Part shown: positions 17,650 to 26,402 of the stretch, piece after piece | How the letters are laid out: each line of letters begins with the position of its first letter | How positions within the stretch are numbered: position 1 is the first letter of the stretch | Source of the DNA: a bacterium | GTDB taxonomy: Bacteria; Vulcanimicrobiota; Vulcanimicrobiia; Vulcanimicrobiales; Vulcanimicrobiaceae | Length of the DNA: 64,000 nucleotides | Assembly: GCA_021778415.1 (NCBI GenBank) | Contig: JAJYCL010000005.1 | Coordinates: forward strand, 1 to 64,000 | Direction: 5' to 3' | Position numbers and translations under genes: made by a program | Notes under the pieces: generated by a model | What the model saw: the letters and a program-made list of their open reading frames with translations, nothing else | Told to the model about the DNA's origin: nothing | Databases searched by the model: none

Positions 17650-18438
17650 GTGAAGATCGTGGTCACCGTCAAACTTGTTCCCGATACGAACGCTGAAAAA
17701 CGCATCGATCCAGGAACGCAACGACTGATCCGCACCGGAGTTGAAACCGTACTCAATCCGTACGATGAATACGCTCTCGAAGCGGCACTTGCACTCAAAG
17801 AGAAACTCGCTGACGGATCGACTGTCACCGTCTTGGCGATGGCTCCGGAAGCAACGAAAGAAACGTTGCGGAAAGCGCTAGCAATGGGCGCCGATGATGC
17901 AGTGTTTCTCACGGACGCGGCTCTTGCAGGCACCGATACGCTCGGAACTGCGGATGTTCTTGCGCATGCACTCAAAAATATCGGGTTTGATCTCGTTATT
18001 TGCGGCGGCTTATCCGACGACGGAAGCACGGGCGGCGTGCCCGGTGCCCTCGCGGAATTTCTCGCCGTGCCCGGAATCACGAACGCTCGTAGCCTTGAAA
18101 TCATTGACGGCCGCGTTCATGCGCAACGTGAAACCGATAATGGCTATCAAGTCGTCAGCGCCGCTCTTCCGGTCATGCTCAGCGTGACAATGGCCGTCGG
18201 CGAACCGCGTTATGCCTCGCTTAAGGGCATTATGGGAGCCAAGAAAAAACCGATTGCGCCGATGGCGTTGGCCAATATCGGCGCTCCCGGAAGCGCTGGG
18301 GCCGCTGGCGCAAAAATCAGTTTGCTCTCGACGGCACCGCCGCCGGTCCGCGGTAAGGCCAAAGTTGTGGAAGCGACGGATGGTCTTAGCGGGGCGCAAG
18401 CGGTTCTCGATTTCCTCAAGGAGCGTAAGTTAGTCTAA
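17650..18438 (+). CDS. etfB: electron transfer flavoprotein beta subunit
   Basis: GTG 17650 lies nine bases after GGAGG. The 262 residues match EtfB: MKIVVTVKLVPDTNAEKRID at the start, LNPYDEYALEAALALKEK near 36-53 and the AMP-binding GGLSDDGSTGGVPGALAEFL near 118-137. With EtfA it carries electrons from acyl-CoA and related dehydrogenases to the quinone pool. The two genes overlap by one base. The upstream 148-base gap contains a small hairpin, TTCGGT with ACCGAA (about 17604-17621), that could affect expression. No fix/bcx-type partner genes are adjacent, so a beta-oxidation role is more likely than bifurcation. Confidence 0.95.
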   Translation: MKIVVTVKLVPDTNAEKRIDPGTQRLIRTGVETVLNPYDEYALEAALALKEKLADGSTVTVLAMAPEATKETLRKALAMGADDAVFLTDAALAGTDTLGTADVLAHALKNIGFDLVICGGLSDDGSTGGVPGALAEFLAVPGITNARSLEIIDGRVHAQRETDNGYQVVSAALPVMLSVTMAVGEPRYASLKGIMGAKKKPIAPMALANIGAPGSAGAAGAKISLLSTAPPPVRGKAKVVEATDGLSGAQAVLDFLKERKLV

Positions 18439-19412
18439 TGCAGAACGTTCTTGTTTACGTCGAACACAAAAAAGGTCAAACGCGCAAAGTGACGTTTGAA
18501 CTCGCGACGCAAGCGCGCGAGCTCGCCGATAAACTTGGCGGGAAAGCGCATGCGATCGTGCTTGGAGCGGGTGCAAAAGCGCTCGCCGAGCAACTCGCGT
18601 CCTATCCCTTGGATGCCGTTCATTATAGCGAAGATGGCGACGTTGACGCGTATCTTGCCGATCCGACCATTGCGTATGTGCAAGCGGCTGTCGCCGCTAT
18701 TGGTCCGAGCCTCGTGCTCGTTCCCAATACAATGCAAGGACGGGATATCGGGAGCCGATTAGCAGCACGGTTAGGCGCCGGCTACGCCGCCGACGTCACC
18801 GGCTTTGCCGTTGATGGCGGTGCCTTAGTCGTGACCATGCCCAAGATGGGCGGAGCCACGATTTCACAGGCGAAGTTCAATGCGGCAGATCATGGGATCG
18901 CAGCTGTGCGTCCGAACGCATTTGGCGCGGCCAAGGGTGGTTCGGGGGCAACGGTGCTTGAGCTGAGCAAAGTTTCGGGAGCGTACCGCATCACCATCGA
19001 AAACGAAGTGGAAGAAGCCTCAGGCGAACTCGGCCTGGAAGAAGCCGCAACCGTCGTTGCCGGCGGTCGTGGCCTCGGGGGCCCGGAAGCTTTTACCGGC
19101 ATCCTTAAAGACCTCGCCGATGCCTTTGGCGGTGCCGTCGGTGCCTCGCGCGCCGCAGCCGATGCCGGTTGGGTTCCTTATTCGCTTCAGATCGGCCAGA
19201 CCGGAAAAACGGTCAGTCCGAATCTTTACATCGGCGTAGCGATATCGGGCGCGATTCAACATAAAGTCGGCATGCGTTCTTCCGGTACGATCGTGGCCAT
19301 TAATAAAGATGGGCAGGCACCAATCGCAGAGTTCTGCGATCTGCTTGTTGTCGGCGATGCGTTTGCCATCGTTCCCGAACTCACTAAGCTCGTTCGCGCT
19401 GCAAAAGCGTAA
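18438..19412 (+). CDS. etfA: electron transfer flavoprotein alpha subunit
   Basis: The 324-residue protein overlaps the etfB stop by one base (TAATG). The N-terminal domain is followed by the FAD-binding C-terminal domain with VVAGGRGLGGPEAF, VGASRAAADAGWVP, IGQTGKTVSPNLYIGVAISGAIQHKVGM and VVGDAFAIVPEL. It holds FAD and pairs with EtfB. It is complete and of standard length, with no sign of an extra Fe-S domain. Confidence 0.96.
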   Translation: MQNVLVYVEHKKGQTRKVTFELATQARELADKLGGKAHAIVLGAGAKALAEQLASYPLDAVHYSEDGDVDAYLADPTIAYVQAAVAAIGPSLVLVPNTMQGRDIGSRLAARLGAGYAADVTGFAVDGGALVVTMPKMGGATISQAKFNAADHGIAAVRPNAFGAAKGGSGATVLELSKVSGAYRITIENEVEEASGELGLEEAATVVAGGRGLGGPEAFTGILKDLADAFGGAVGASRAAADAGWVPYSLQIGQTGKTVSPNLYIGVAISGAIQHKVGMRSSGTIVAINKDGQAPIAEFCDLLVVGDAFAIVPELTKLVRAAKA

Positions 19413-19432
19413 CTTCGAAGGAAATTAGGTCG

Positions 19433-20947
19433 TTGAAAAAACCGCTCGCACTCGCATTTCTCGTTCTCTCATTGATGCTCGCCGTCTTTGCAACGTCGGC
19501 GCATCCTGCGAGCGCCGGTCTCTTTGGAGGTGGCAAAAAAGCCACCCCAACCCCGTCGCCGGCACCGGCTCCAACGGCAACGCCCGAGCCCCCTTCAGTC
19601 GCGATTCCTCGACTCGAAAAGAAACTTAAGGCGAATCCGAAAGACCAGCAAGCAGCCGTTGAACTTGCCGGGCAATACCTGACGGTCAATCGCCCGGATC
19701 TTGCCGCTCCATTAACGCAGCAATTGCTCAAGGCCGGGGTGAAGAGCGCGCAAGTCTATTACTTCGACGGAGTCGTGCGCCAATCGGCCGGCGATATGGC
19801 CGGGGCGCTCACCGATTTTCAACAAGCCTCAGATCTTGATCCGACGAATACTGCCGTTCTCGGGCAGCTTGCGCAAATGTATCTTCAATTGAATCGCTCT
19901 TCCGATGCATTGCGCATTGCCAATCGCGCCGTCATATTTAACAAGACGGACCCTCAGTCATATTTGCTTCTGGGCTCCGTTTACGCCCAGCAAAAGCGCT
20001 ATGATGATGCGCGAGCCCAATATGAAAAAGCAGCTGCATTAGATCCGAAAAATTCTCAGGCAATCGTGCAAATTGCGAACACGTACGCCGCTCAGAATAA
20101 TATTCCAAAGGCTCTTGCGACGATGGATCGTGCGTTGAAAATCGATCCGATGGATGTCCAATCGCTCGTTTATAAAGCCGATCTGTACGCCAAAGAACAC
20201 GACGATGCGGATGTCGGGAATGCATACGACGATGCCGTTGTCGCCGCAAATTCCGATAATCAGAAGGTCGCCATTCTGGCACGGAAAGCGTCGTATTATA
20301 TCGACGAGAAAAAACCGCAAATTGCCGAATCGATTTTCAAGCAGATGATTGCGTCGTACCCGAAATCAGCCGATGCATTCATCACCTATGGGGATTTTCT
20401 TTCGACCGAAAAACGCCATGCCGACGCGGTCGTGCAATGGGAAGCGGCATACAAACTGGATCCCAAAAATGCCGATGCTCTAGTGCGCTTGGGGCAGGAT
20501 GCGATTGCCGGACACCGCATTGCTGCAGGGATCGCGTACCTCTCTACGCTTACGACGGTTGCACCGAGCGCACAGAATTTCGCGCTTTTGGGGCAAGCCT
20601 ACTCGTTTGCTCACGATTACAAATCGGCAAAAACGGCTTGTGTAAAATCATTCGGCCTCGATCGGACGCCCGACACCCTTGCGTGCATCGCCGGTTCGGA
20701 TTTTGAGCTTAAGCAGTATAAAGAAGCAACACAAATATTCGACACGCTTGCACAGCGGGCACCGGATTATCTCCTTGCAAATCCGCAATTACTCTATGTC
20801 GCCGCTAAGAGTTATGCGCATACCGGTGAGAAAACCAAGGCGATGATCATCTTTAAGCGTTTACTCGCTGCGACGAAGAAAAACAGCAAAGCGTATAAAC
20901 AAATTCAAGGCGATATCGCGGATCTCAATAAGCGTAAGGGACATTAG
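19433..20947 (+). CDS. exported TPR-repeat protein
   Basis: The start is TTG 19433, with AAGGAA upstream. A signal sequence (about 1-28) is followed by a Pro/Thr-rich linker (about 38-58, TPTPSPAPAPTATPEPPS). At least ten tetratricopeptide repeats then run to the C-terminus at residue 504, with typical A-x-Y-x-KA-x-x-LDP spacing. TPR solenoids bind proteins and often act in envelope assembly, secretion or polysaccharide export. It lies 20 bases after etfA and may be in the same transcript, but no functional link is evident. Confidence 0.85.
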   Translation: MKKPLALAFLVLSLMLAVFATSAHPASAGLFGGGKKATPTPSPAPAPTATPEPPSVAIPRLEKKLKANPKDQQAAVELAGQYLTVNRPDLAAPLTQQLLKAGVKSAQVYYFDGVVRQSAGDMAGALTDFQQASDLDPTNTAVLGQLAQMYLQLNRSSDALRIANRAVIFNKTDPQSYLLLGSVYAQQKRYDDARAQYEKAAALDPKNSQAIVQIANTYAAQNNIPKALATMDRALKIDPMDVQSLVYKADLYAKEHDDADVGNAYDDAVVAANSDNQKVAILARKASYYIDEKKPQIAESIFKQMIASYPKSADAFITYGDFLSTEKRHADAVVQWEAAYKLDPKNADALVRLGQDAIAGHRIAAGIAYLSTLTTVAPSAQNFALLGQAYSFAHDYKSAKTACVKSFGLDRTPDTLACIAGSDFELKQYKEATQIFDTLAQRAPDYLLANPQLLYVAAKSYAHTGEKTKAMIIFKRLLAATKKNSKAYKQIQGDIADLNKRKGH

Positions 20948-20970
20948 TTCGCTAGGGCGCTGACGCGATC

Positions 20971-21984
20971 GTGCGATTCGTCTACGATGCATTGCTCGGC
21001 AATCACTTGCGGGGTATGCGACATATCGAATCGCCGGACCGCGTCCTTGCCGTCGCCGAGGGATTACGGGATGCCGGGCTTTTTGATGATGTCGCGCCCG
21101 GGCGACTTGCGCTCGATTCGGAGATTTCGCGCGTGCATCCGCCGTCGTATATTGCGATGCTCCAGCGGGAAGCGGCAGCAACGTCGACACATGCGTATCT
21201 CTCAACGGGTGACGTGTTTATCGATGCGGAGTCGCCGCACGTCGCGCGTTATGCAGCCGGTTGTGCGCTAGTTGCGCTCGAGTATACGCTGACCGAGGGC
21301 AAACCATCGTTTGCCTTGGTGCGCCCGCCGGGCCATCATGCCGAACCGGCCCGTGGCATGGGGTTTTGCTTATACAATAATGTCGCGATAGCGGCACGTG
21401 CGGCGCGGGCCCACGGATTTGAACGAGTTCTCATTGTCGATTTTGATTACCACCACGGCAACGGGACGCAAGCGATCGCCGGTGACGGCGTGAGCTACGT
21501 TTCGAGCCATGCCTTTCCGGCGTACCCTGGAACGGGCGGCATCGACGATCAACGACACCTTCAAGACGCCGTGAGTCTCAATTTGCCGCTTCAGGCACGA
21601 GGCGTTGCGAGCGAAGGATTCGTTGCGGCCTGGGATCTCCTCGTGCGCGATGTGTGTGCTCGCGTTCGCCCCCACGTGCTTCTTGTGAGCGCGGGATTTG
21701 ATTACGTCGCCGGAGATCCGGTCGGCGATCTCGGAATCGATGCGAGTGTGGCTGCGTCGCTCGCTCGCGCACTCCACGCTGCTGCCGCGACCTACTGCGA
21801 TGGGCGTCTCGTCTACGTCCTCGAAGGCGGGTATCACGTTCCCTCGATCATCGAATCGATAGGCCTCATTGCGCGCGCGACCGATACGCCAAGTCCTCGT
21901 GAATCAGGTGCACAGCTTTCGGCGCTAGGCGATATGGAACACGCTGCTCTCGCGCGCATCGGAGCGACGTTGGACTGCTACTAA
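20971..21984 (+). CDS. histone-deacetylase-family hydrolase (AcuC/HDAC-like)
   Basis: The 337-residue protein starts at GTG 20971. It has the arginase/deacetylase fold signatures: RPPGHHAEPARGMGFCLYNN near 113-132 (tandem active-site His), VDFDYHHGNGTQ near 156-167 (Asp and His zinc ligands), a SAGFDYVAGDPVGDL segment (third ligand) and a Gly-rich EGGYH near the C-terminus. Family members remove acetyl or other acyl groups from lysines, polyamines or acetoin-related substrates. The bacterial substrate here is unknown. It converges with the rseB-like gene, overlapping by four bases. Confidence 0.92.
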   Translation: MRFVYDALLGNHLRGMRHIESPDRVLAVAEGLRDAGLFDDVAPGRLALDSEISRVHPPSYIAMLQREAAATSTHAYLSTGDVFIDAESPHVARYAAGCALVALEYTLTEGKPSFALVRPPGHHAEPARGMGFCLYNNVAIAARAARAHGFERVLIVDFDYHHGNGTQAIAGDGVSYVSSHAFPAYPGTGGIDDQRHLQDAVSLNLPLQARGVASEGFVAAWDLLVRDVCARVRPHVLLVSAGFDYVAGDPVGDLGIDASVAASLARALHAAAATYCDGRLVYVLEGGYHVPSIIESIGLIARATDTPSPRESGAQLSALGDMEHAALARIGATLDCY

Positions 21985-23006
21985 CGTGTCGAGACGGATG
22001 CGCCTATTTTGAGCAGTTCATGGCGCGCAATCGCGCCAACGAGTTCGTAGTGAATGCCATGGCGTTCCCAGGCGAGGATTGAGGTCGAATCCGAGGATCC
22101 GAGTTGCCCGGCGGAGGCGCCAACGTGCACGTCATGGGGATGGAGCCCCGTCATGACGACATGAAAATCTTGGCGAGCTTCAAAAAGCGAAATGGAACGC
22201 AAACCATCCGAATAGAGGAGATGAATCGTTCGTACGCCATGCAGCGAGCTAATGTCGCCTGCCACGGGAACGAAGCCGTCGGGGAGATAGCTCGGTTCAC
22301 TGACGGGAAAACCGGCGTGTGCAATGATACTTTTCGGGTCGTTTGACGGACGGTTATGCGATGTCCCTTTCACGCGCGGCATCCCGGTGGGCGTGTCGAA
22401 TGTTTGTGCCGGCAACGAAGTAACATACCGAATCGATTCAAATCGCGATTGCTCGTAGAGCGCGCCGCTTGAATTGTAGCGTTCACTTTCTAAGACAAGA
22501 TGCGTTTGTTTGTCGATCCAAACACGCATCGCCGTTTGCCCGGTATATTTGTTCGCGAGAACGATAACACGCGACTGTCGTCCGGCAACGGATGCATCGG
22601 GTGCAAAAAACGCGCGGTAATTCGTCAGTAGAAGATTGAGGTTTCCGGCAAGAGCAACGCCGTCTTCTCGAGCATCGTTTTTTGTGACGATGATCCGTCG
22701 CGCCTTAACATCGACGGCGTAGGTGGAGTCGCCAAGGAGATAGAGGGAGTCGCCGAAGAGATTCCGTGGGGCAAGATACCAGCGTCGCGTTTGATGTGGA
22801 CGATGTTCGACGCGATATACGGAAGCGTCGGCATGGGCCGTCCCGATATCGACAATCTGCACTTCTCCGACATAGGTTTGTTGGTTGGGAGCCCCGACTG
22901 CGGCTCGCAACAAACTCGCGGCGTCATCATCGGCGAAGACCGGGGTGGTAAAAAGGAAACTGGCGGCGACGAGAAGGGCAACGGCGGCGTGGTTACGGTT
23001 GAGCAT
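21981..23006 (-). CDS. RseB/MucB-like periplasmic regulator of ECF sigma factor
   Basis: ATG 23006 gives 341 residues with a clear signal peptide (about 1-25). A LolA-like N-terminal domain (about 30-200, QQTYVGEVQIVDIG through DKQTHLVLESERYNSSG) and a smaller C-terminal domain beginning SEPSYLPDGFVPV follow. This is the architecture of RseB, which senses mislocalised envelope components and protects the anti-sigma factor from cleavage. It is the last gene of a sigma/anti-sigma/rseB set and overlaps the anti-sigma gene by 14 bases. GTG 23021 is an alternative start. No protease genes (degS, rseP) are adjacent. Confidence 0.85.
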   Translation of the reverse strand: MLNRNHAAVALLVAASFLFTTPVFADDDAASLLRAAVGAPNQQTYVGEVQIVDIGTAHADASVYRVEHRPHQTRRWYLAPRNLFGDSLYLLGDSTYAVDVKARRIIVTKNDAREDGVALAGNLNLLLTNYRAFFAPDASVAGRQSRVIVLANKYTGQTAMRVWIDKQTHLVLESERYNSSGALYEQSRFESIRYVTSLPAQTFDTPTGMPRVKGTSHNRPSNDPKSIIAHAGFPVSEPSYLPDGFVPVAGDISSLHGVRTIHLLYSDGLRSISLFEARQDFHVVMTGLHPHDVHVGASAGQLGSSDSTSILAWERHGIHYELVGAIARHELLKIGASVSTR

Positions 23007-23451
23007 CACCACTCGTGTCACTGGCTAATTCAGCCGGGACGGCTGCATCCGATTGGAATGGCGTGGTGTGCGTCAGCGCATTGTGGTCCTGCATGAAATA
23101 TGACGCATCCAGTTGTGGGGACTTGGGATGGTGCAGATACCCGGATCCCAGGAGGAGCGCGGCAATCAGCGCGGCTGCCGTTGGAAGCGCAACGACCGGA
23201 CGTGTGAACCGATGCCACCACGGAGACGGTGCTGCGATGCGATCGAGGAGCGCGAGTGAGACGGCTCCGGGGAGATCGCGTTCTTCGGCGGCCAGGCGCG
23301 AACGAAGTGCGCCGATAAGTCGCGTTTCACGCTCATGTATGCGTATGCACGACGCACATTCGAGAAGATGTGCGTATACGAGAGCATCCTGCTGCGGGCT
23401 AAGCTCGCGGCGGTCGTAGTCGATGAGGTCGTTCAGTGTTGGGTGCTGCAT
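22993..23451 (-). CDS. membrane anti-sigma factor with zinc-finger motif
   Basis: ATG 23451 overlaps the sigma-factor stop by one base. The 152 residues contain an N-terminal HLLECASC (the Hx3Cx2C zinc-binding anti-sigma signature, near 28-35) and one transmembrane helix at about 85-103 (VVALPTAAALIAALLLGSGYL). A periplasmic tail of about 50 residues follows. Such ZAS proteins hold the ECF sigma factor at the membrane until signalled. Its position between sigma factor and RseB fits exactly. Confidence 0.9.
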   Translation of the reverse strand: MQHPTLNDLIDYDRRELSPQQDALVYAHLLECASCIRIHERETRLIGALRSRLAAEERDLPGAVSLALLDRIAAPSPWWHRFTRPVVALPTAAALIAALLLGSGYLHHPKSPQLDASYFMQDHNALTHTTPFQSDAAVPAELASDTSGDAQP

Positions 23452-24032
23452 TAGTGGATACTCGATTCGGTCTGGGTGCGGAAGCGTTCGACGTGGGCTC
23501 GGAGCTGGTGGCGTGCGCGGTGCAACCGCGAACGCACAGTACCGATCGAACAACCGACGATTTCCGCGATCTCTTGGTAGCTATAGTCTTCGATATCGGC
23601 GAGGATTAGCACATTGCGTTGGTCCGGTGAAAGCGCATCGAGCGCTCGTGCAACGGGCTCGCTGAGCTGCTCCTCGACGTAGCGTTCGATCGGCTCCTCG
23701 GCGAGTGGTCGCTCCCCACCGAACTCTTGGGGTGCATTGTCCTCGGGGATCTCTTCCTCATAACGTCCTTTTCGGCGCCGAAGTTCGTCGCGATGTAAAT
23801 TCGTGACGATCCGGTAGATCCAAGAAACGAAGGAGGTTCCGGGCACGAAGGAACGCCAGGCGCGCATAACACGAATGAAGGCCTCTTGGGTGAGGTCCCG
23901 TGCGTCTTGCTCGTTGCGAGTGAGGCGGTAAGCGAAGTTGTAGGTCGCCTTGCCGTGCTCTTCAATGGCCTGTTCGAGGAAGAGACGCTGTTCGGGCGTC
24001 GCCGGCTCGAGTGGCTTGCGTGGTGCTCCCAT
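23451..24032 (-). CDS. ECF RNA polymerase sigma factor, RpoE-like
   Basis: The 193-residue protein has sigma region 2 (about 35-100, with YRLTRNEQDARDLTQEAFIRVMRAW and SWIYRIVTNLHRDELRR). A short acidic linker and region 4 follow (about 125-180, LSPDQRNVLILADIEDYSYQEIAEIVGCSIGTVRSRLHRAR as helix-turn-helix). It would direct transcription of envelope-stress genes when released by the downstream anti-sigma factor. No convincing autoregulated ECF promoter could be read in the short gap to the sco gene. Confidence 0.95.
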   Translation of the reverse strand: MGAPRKPLEPATPEQRLFLEQAIEEHGKATYNFAYRLTRNEQDARDLTQEAFIRVMRAWRSFVPGTSFVSWIYRIVTNLHRDELRRRKGRYEEEIPEDNAPQEFGGERPLAEEPIERYVEEQLSEPVARALDALSPDQRNVLILADIEDYSYQEIAEIVGCSIGTVRSRLHRARHQLRAHVERFRTQTESSIH

Positions 24033-24085
24033 GCTCGGGCGGCAAAATACCAGGTAGCGTCGCCAATGGCCTCCCTCTTCGGGGG

Positions 24086-25039
24086 CTAACGGTTGCTCTT
24101 TAGGATGCGACCGACGACGATAAGACCCCAGACGACTGCTCCAAGAATGATAAAAAAGAGCGCGAGTTCGAGGAGCACGACACCGGTGTATTGGCTACCC
24201 CCGCAGAGCGCTACGACCGAAGCAATCAGGGAAAGCCGAAGGCGTTCGAGCGGATTTGTCGCTAGACCGTTGATGTTGGCTACTTCTGCGGCAACATCGC
24301 TCGGATTCCAACCCGCAGTTTCAATGATTTCGAGTATTTTTGCATCCTTGCCGATGATGAATAGGCGATCATCATGGGTGAATGCCGACGTTGAAATGCG
24401 AAGCGACGAAATGCCGAAGCCGTTGAGCAGATGCTGCGTTTGCGACCCCGTCGTCGTGAGCATCGTCCAGCGAGACGGGTCACCGCCGAACTGATGCAAA
24501 TACGCCCGCAAGACGGCTGGTGAATCGTAGACCGGATCGAGCGTAATTTCGGCAAGATGCGTGGTTTTTGGATCGATGAGTCGTTGGAGTTGCGAGAATT
24601 TCGCGCTAATGAGCGGACAGACATCGCGATCGGGACAGCGCGTGAAAATAAAGGAAAGAACGACGATTTTTCCGCGCCACGCATCGAGCTGGATAAAATG
24701 CCCGTTTTGATCGACCATGCGCATCGAAGGAATCGTGCTACTCACATCAAGAGGTTTCGTTTTTGCACGATCCGGCAATCCCGGCGTAAATGGCCCGGCT
24801 GCGACGACATCGAGGAGACGTTGCGGATCCTTCGCCGGAGAAGCATAGCCATCAATACCGGTGCCCGGCGGAAATGCGCGATATGGCGTGAGGGTAACGA
24901 CGCGCGTTTTGGCTGGCGCAGTCGAAGTGATAGCATCCATACGAACGATCGTTTGCGCACCGTGCGCTGAGAGGATCGTTCCGTGCATCGGCGCGACGGG
25001 TGCGCCCAGAGCGACGGCAAGGAGAAGCGATAGCAGCAT
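24086..25039 (-). CDS. SCO1/SenC-family copper protein with C-terminal membrane anchor
   Basis: ATG 25039 overlaps the stop of the NRAMP gene by one base (TAATG) and opens a signal peptide. The 317-residue protein has a thioredoxin-fold SCO domain with RCPDRDVCP (Cys135 and Cys141, the longer-spaced variant of the usual CPxxCP) and a downstream FTHDDRLFIIGKD carrying the third ligand His. About 30 residues at the C-terminus form a transmembrane helix. SCO proteins deliver copper to the CuA site of cytochrome oxidase or act as thiol reductases. Roughly 100 N-terminal residues precede the SCO domain and look like an extra small beta domain. Confidence 0.88.
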   Translation of the reverse strand: MLLSLLLAVALGAPVAPMHGTILSAHGAQTIVRMDAITSTAPAKTRVVTLTPYRAFPPGTGIDGYASPAKDPQRLLDVVAAGPFTPGLPDRAKTKPLDVSSTIPSMRMVDQNGHFIQLDAWRGKIVVLSFIFTRCPDRDVCPLISAKFSQLQRLIDPKTTHLAEITLDPVYDSPAVLRAYLHQFGGDPSRWTMLTTTGSQTQHLLNGFGISSLRISTSAFTHDDRLFIIGKDAKILEIIETAGWNPSDVAAEVANINGLATNPLERLRLSLIASVVALCGGSQYTGVVLLELALFFIILGAVVWGLIVVGRILKSNR

Positions 25040-26313
25040 TAGCTTCCCGCTGGATGAATGATCGTTACAAACGCCATCCATAAACCGAGGACGACGATCA
25101 CGCCGGAAAGTGTAAAAGCAATAATATTGCCTACGGGCCCATTGACACGGGATCCGAGAATGCGCTTGTCGTTAACGAGAACGAGCAGGAAGCCGAGCAC
25201 GATCGGTAAGACGAAGCCATTAAAGGCCTCAACATTGACCGTCACTTGAACTAATGGTAATCCCGGAATGAGAACGATGCCGGCCGCAATGACCACGCTG
25301 GCAATATACAGCCCGTAAAAGCGTTTTGCTCGCATGCACGATTCATTGAGCGAGCATTGCCATTCAAACGCCTCGCCAAAGGCCCATGCCGTTGCCAACG
25401 CGACAACGAAGGCGCCAAGCATCGATGCGCCGATAAGCGCCGCACCAAAAGCCACACCGGCAAAACGGCCGACAAGCGGAACGAGGCCGAGCGCCGCATG
25501 TGCGGCATCGCTGACTTGTTGGTGATGAACATAGAGCGTAGCCGCACAGGCCACGACGACGGCGATCATGATGAGCTGCGTCATGACGGCGCCGAATGCG
25601 GTGTCGATGCGAGCATACGGGAGATCGCGTTCCTTGAGGCCCTTATCGACGGTGGCCGATTGTTGATAAAAGATCATCCACGGCATGATGACCGCGCCGA
25701 TATTCGAAGCGATCAAGAGCAAATACGTGTAATTGCCCAGAGGTTGATGCCCGATGATGCCTTCCTTGAAAATTGTTCCCATATTCGGATGAGCGGCGAT
25801 CGCCGCGGGAATAAAGAGCAACTCCAAGAGACACAAGCCGAGCGCGAAATATTCCGCGCGTTTATAGCTTGCGGTGAGGATGACCGTGATGAGAATAGCT
25901 GCAGCCGAAATGACCAGCAACGTTGGATTCACATGGAAGATCATCGCTGCGCCGGCGATACCGGCAAACTCGGTCACGAGAGCGGCAATATTGGTGATCA
26001 GCATCGTACCGAGAGAGACCCACGCCCAGCTCAGTCCATAGTGCTCGCGAATAAGGCGCGCATGCCCCTTTCCGGTGACCGTTCCCAGGCGGACGGTCAT
26101 CTCTTGCACCACGAAAAGCGGAATGATCAGCAACAACTGGAGCAGGACGAGCTTAAAGCCGAATTGCGCCCCCGAGGTTGCTGCTGTGGTGATCGAGCCG
26201 GCTTCGGTATCTGCAAATGCAACAACGGTCCCCGGGCCCGCAACGGCGAGCAGGCGGAGGACGAAGCGCCAAATCGAGGCGGCGCGTGTGCGCGTCGTTA
26301 CGGGCAGATCCAT
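25039..26313 (-). CDS. NRAMP-family divalent metal transporter, variant motif
   Basis: The 424-residue protein has about eleven transmembrane helices and NRAMP signatures. Helix 1 reads GPGTVVAFADTEAGS, so the canonical metal-binding DPGN is replaced by DTEAG (residues 35-39). Helix 6 reads NIGAVIMPWMIFYQQS, keeping Met210 but with Trp in place of the usual His after MP. It belongs to a divergent NRAMP clade rather than classical MntH, so Mn or Fe specificity should not be assumed. A DtxR/IdeR-like operator stands nine bases before the start, and sco follows directly in the same operon. Confidence 0.88.
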   Translation of the reverse strand: MDLPVTTRTRAASIWRFVLRLLAVAGPGTVVAFADTEAGSITTAATSGAQFGFKLVLLQLLLIIPLFVVQEMTVRLGTVTGKGHARLIREHYGLSWAWVSLGTMLITNIAALVTEFAGIAGAAMIFHVNPTLLVISAAAILITVILTASYKRAEYFALGLCLLELLFIPAAIAAHPNMGTIFKEGIIGHQPLGNYTYLLLIASNIGAVIMPWMIFYQQSATVDKGLKERDLPYARIDTAFGAVMTQLIMIAVVVACAATLYVHHQQVSDAAHAALGLVPLVGRFAGVAFGAALIGASMLGAFVVALATAWAFGEAFEWQCSLNESCMRAKRFYGLYIASVVIAAGIVLIPGLPLVQVTVNVEAFNGFVLPIVLGFLLVLVNDKRILGSRVNGPVGNIIAFTLSGVIVVLGLWMAFVTIIHPAGS

Positions 26314-26321
26314 CTCTATTG

Positions 26322-26335
26322 TTAGGTTAGCCTAA
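26322..26335 (-). promoter_or_regulatory. DtxR/IdeR/MntR-type metalloregulator box
   Basis: TTAGGTTAGCCTAA is an inverted repeat (TTAGG and CCTAA arms, four-base centre). It matches the core of the DtxR/IdeR consensus TTAGGTTAGSCTAACCTAA over 14 of 19 positions. It lies just upstream of the NRAMP start at 26313, where a repressor would block transcription or initiation. The regulator gene is not in the window. Confidence 0.8.
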
Positions 26336-26402
26336 TTCGTCGAACCCCGTGCCGACAACGGTCGGAATTCCCTCCAACAACGACGGGCGTTGAGGCGACG
26401 CC

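Noticed and set aside
25357-26325. Long open frame on the plus strand, 322 codons
   Set aside because: It is antisense to the NRAMP gene, is rich in Arg/Asp/His without domain signal, and NRAMP signatures are certain on the other strand.
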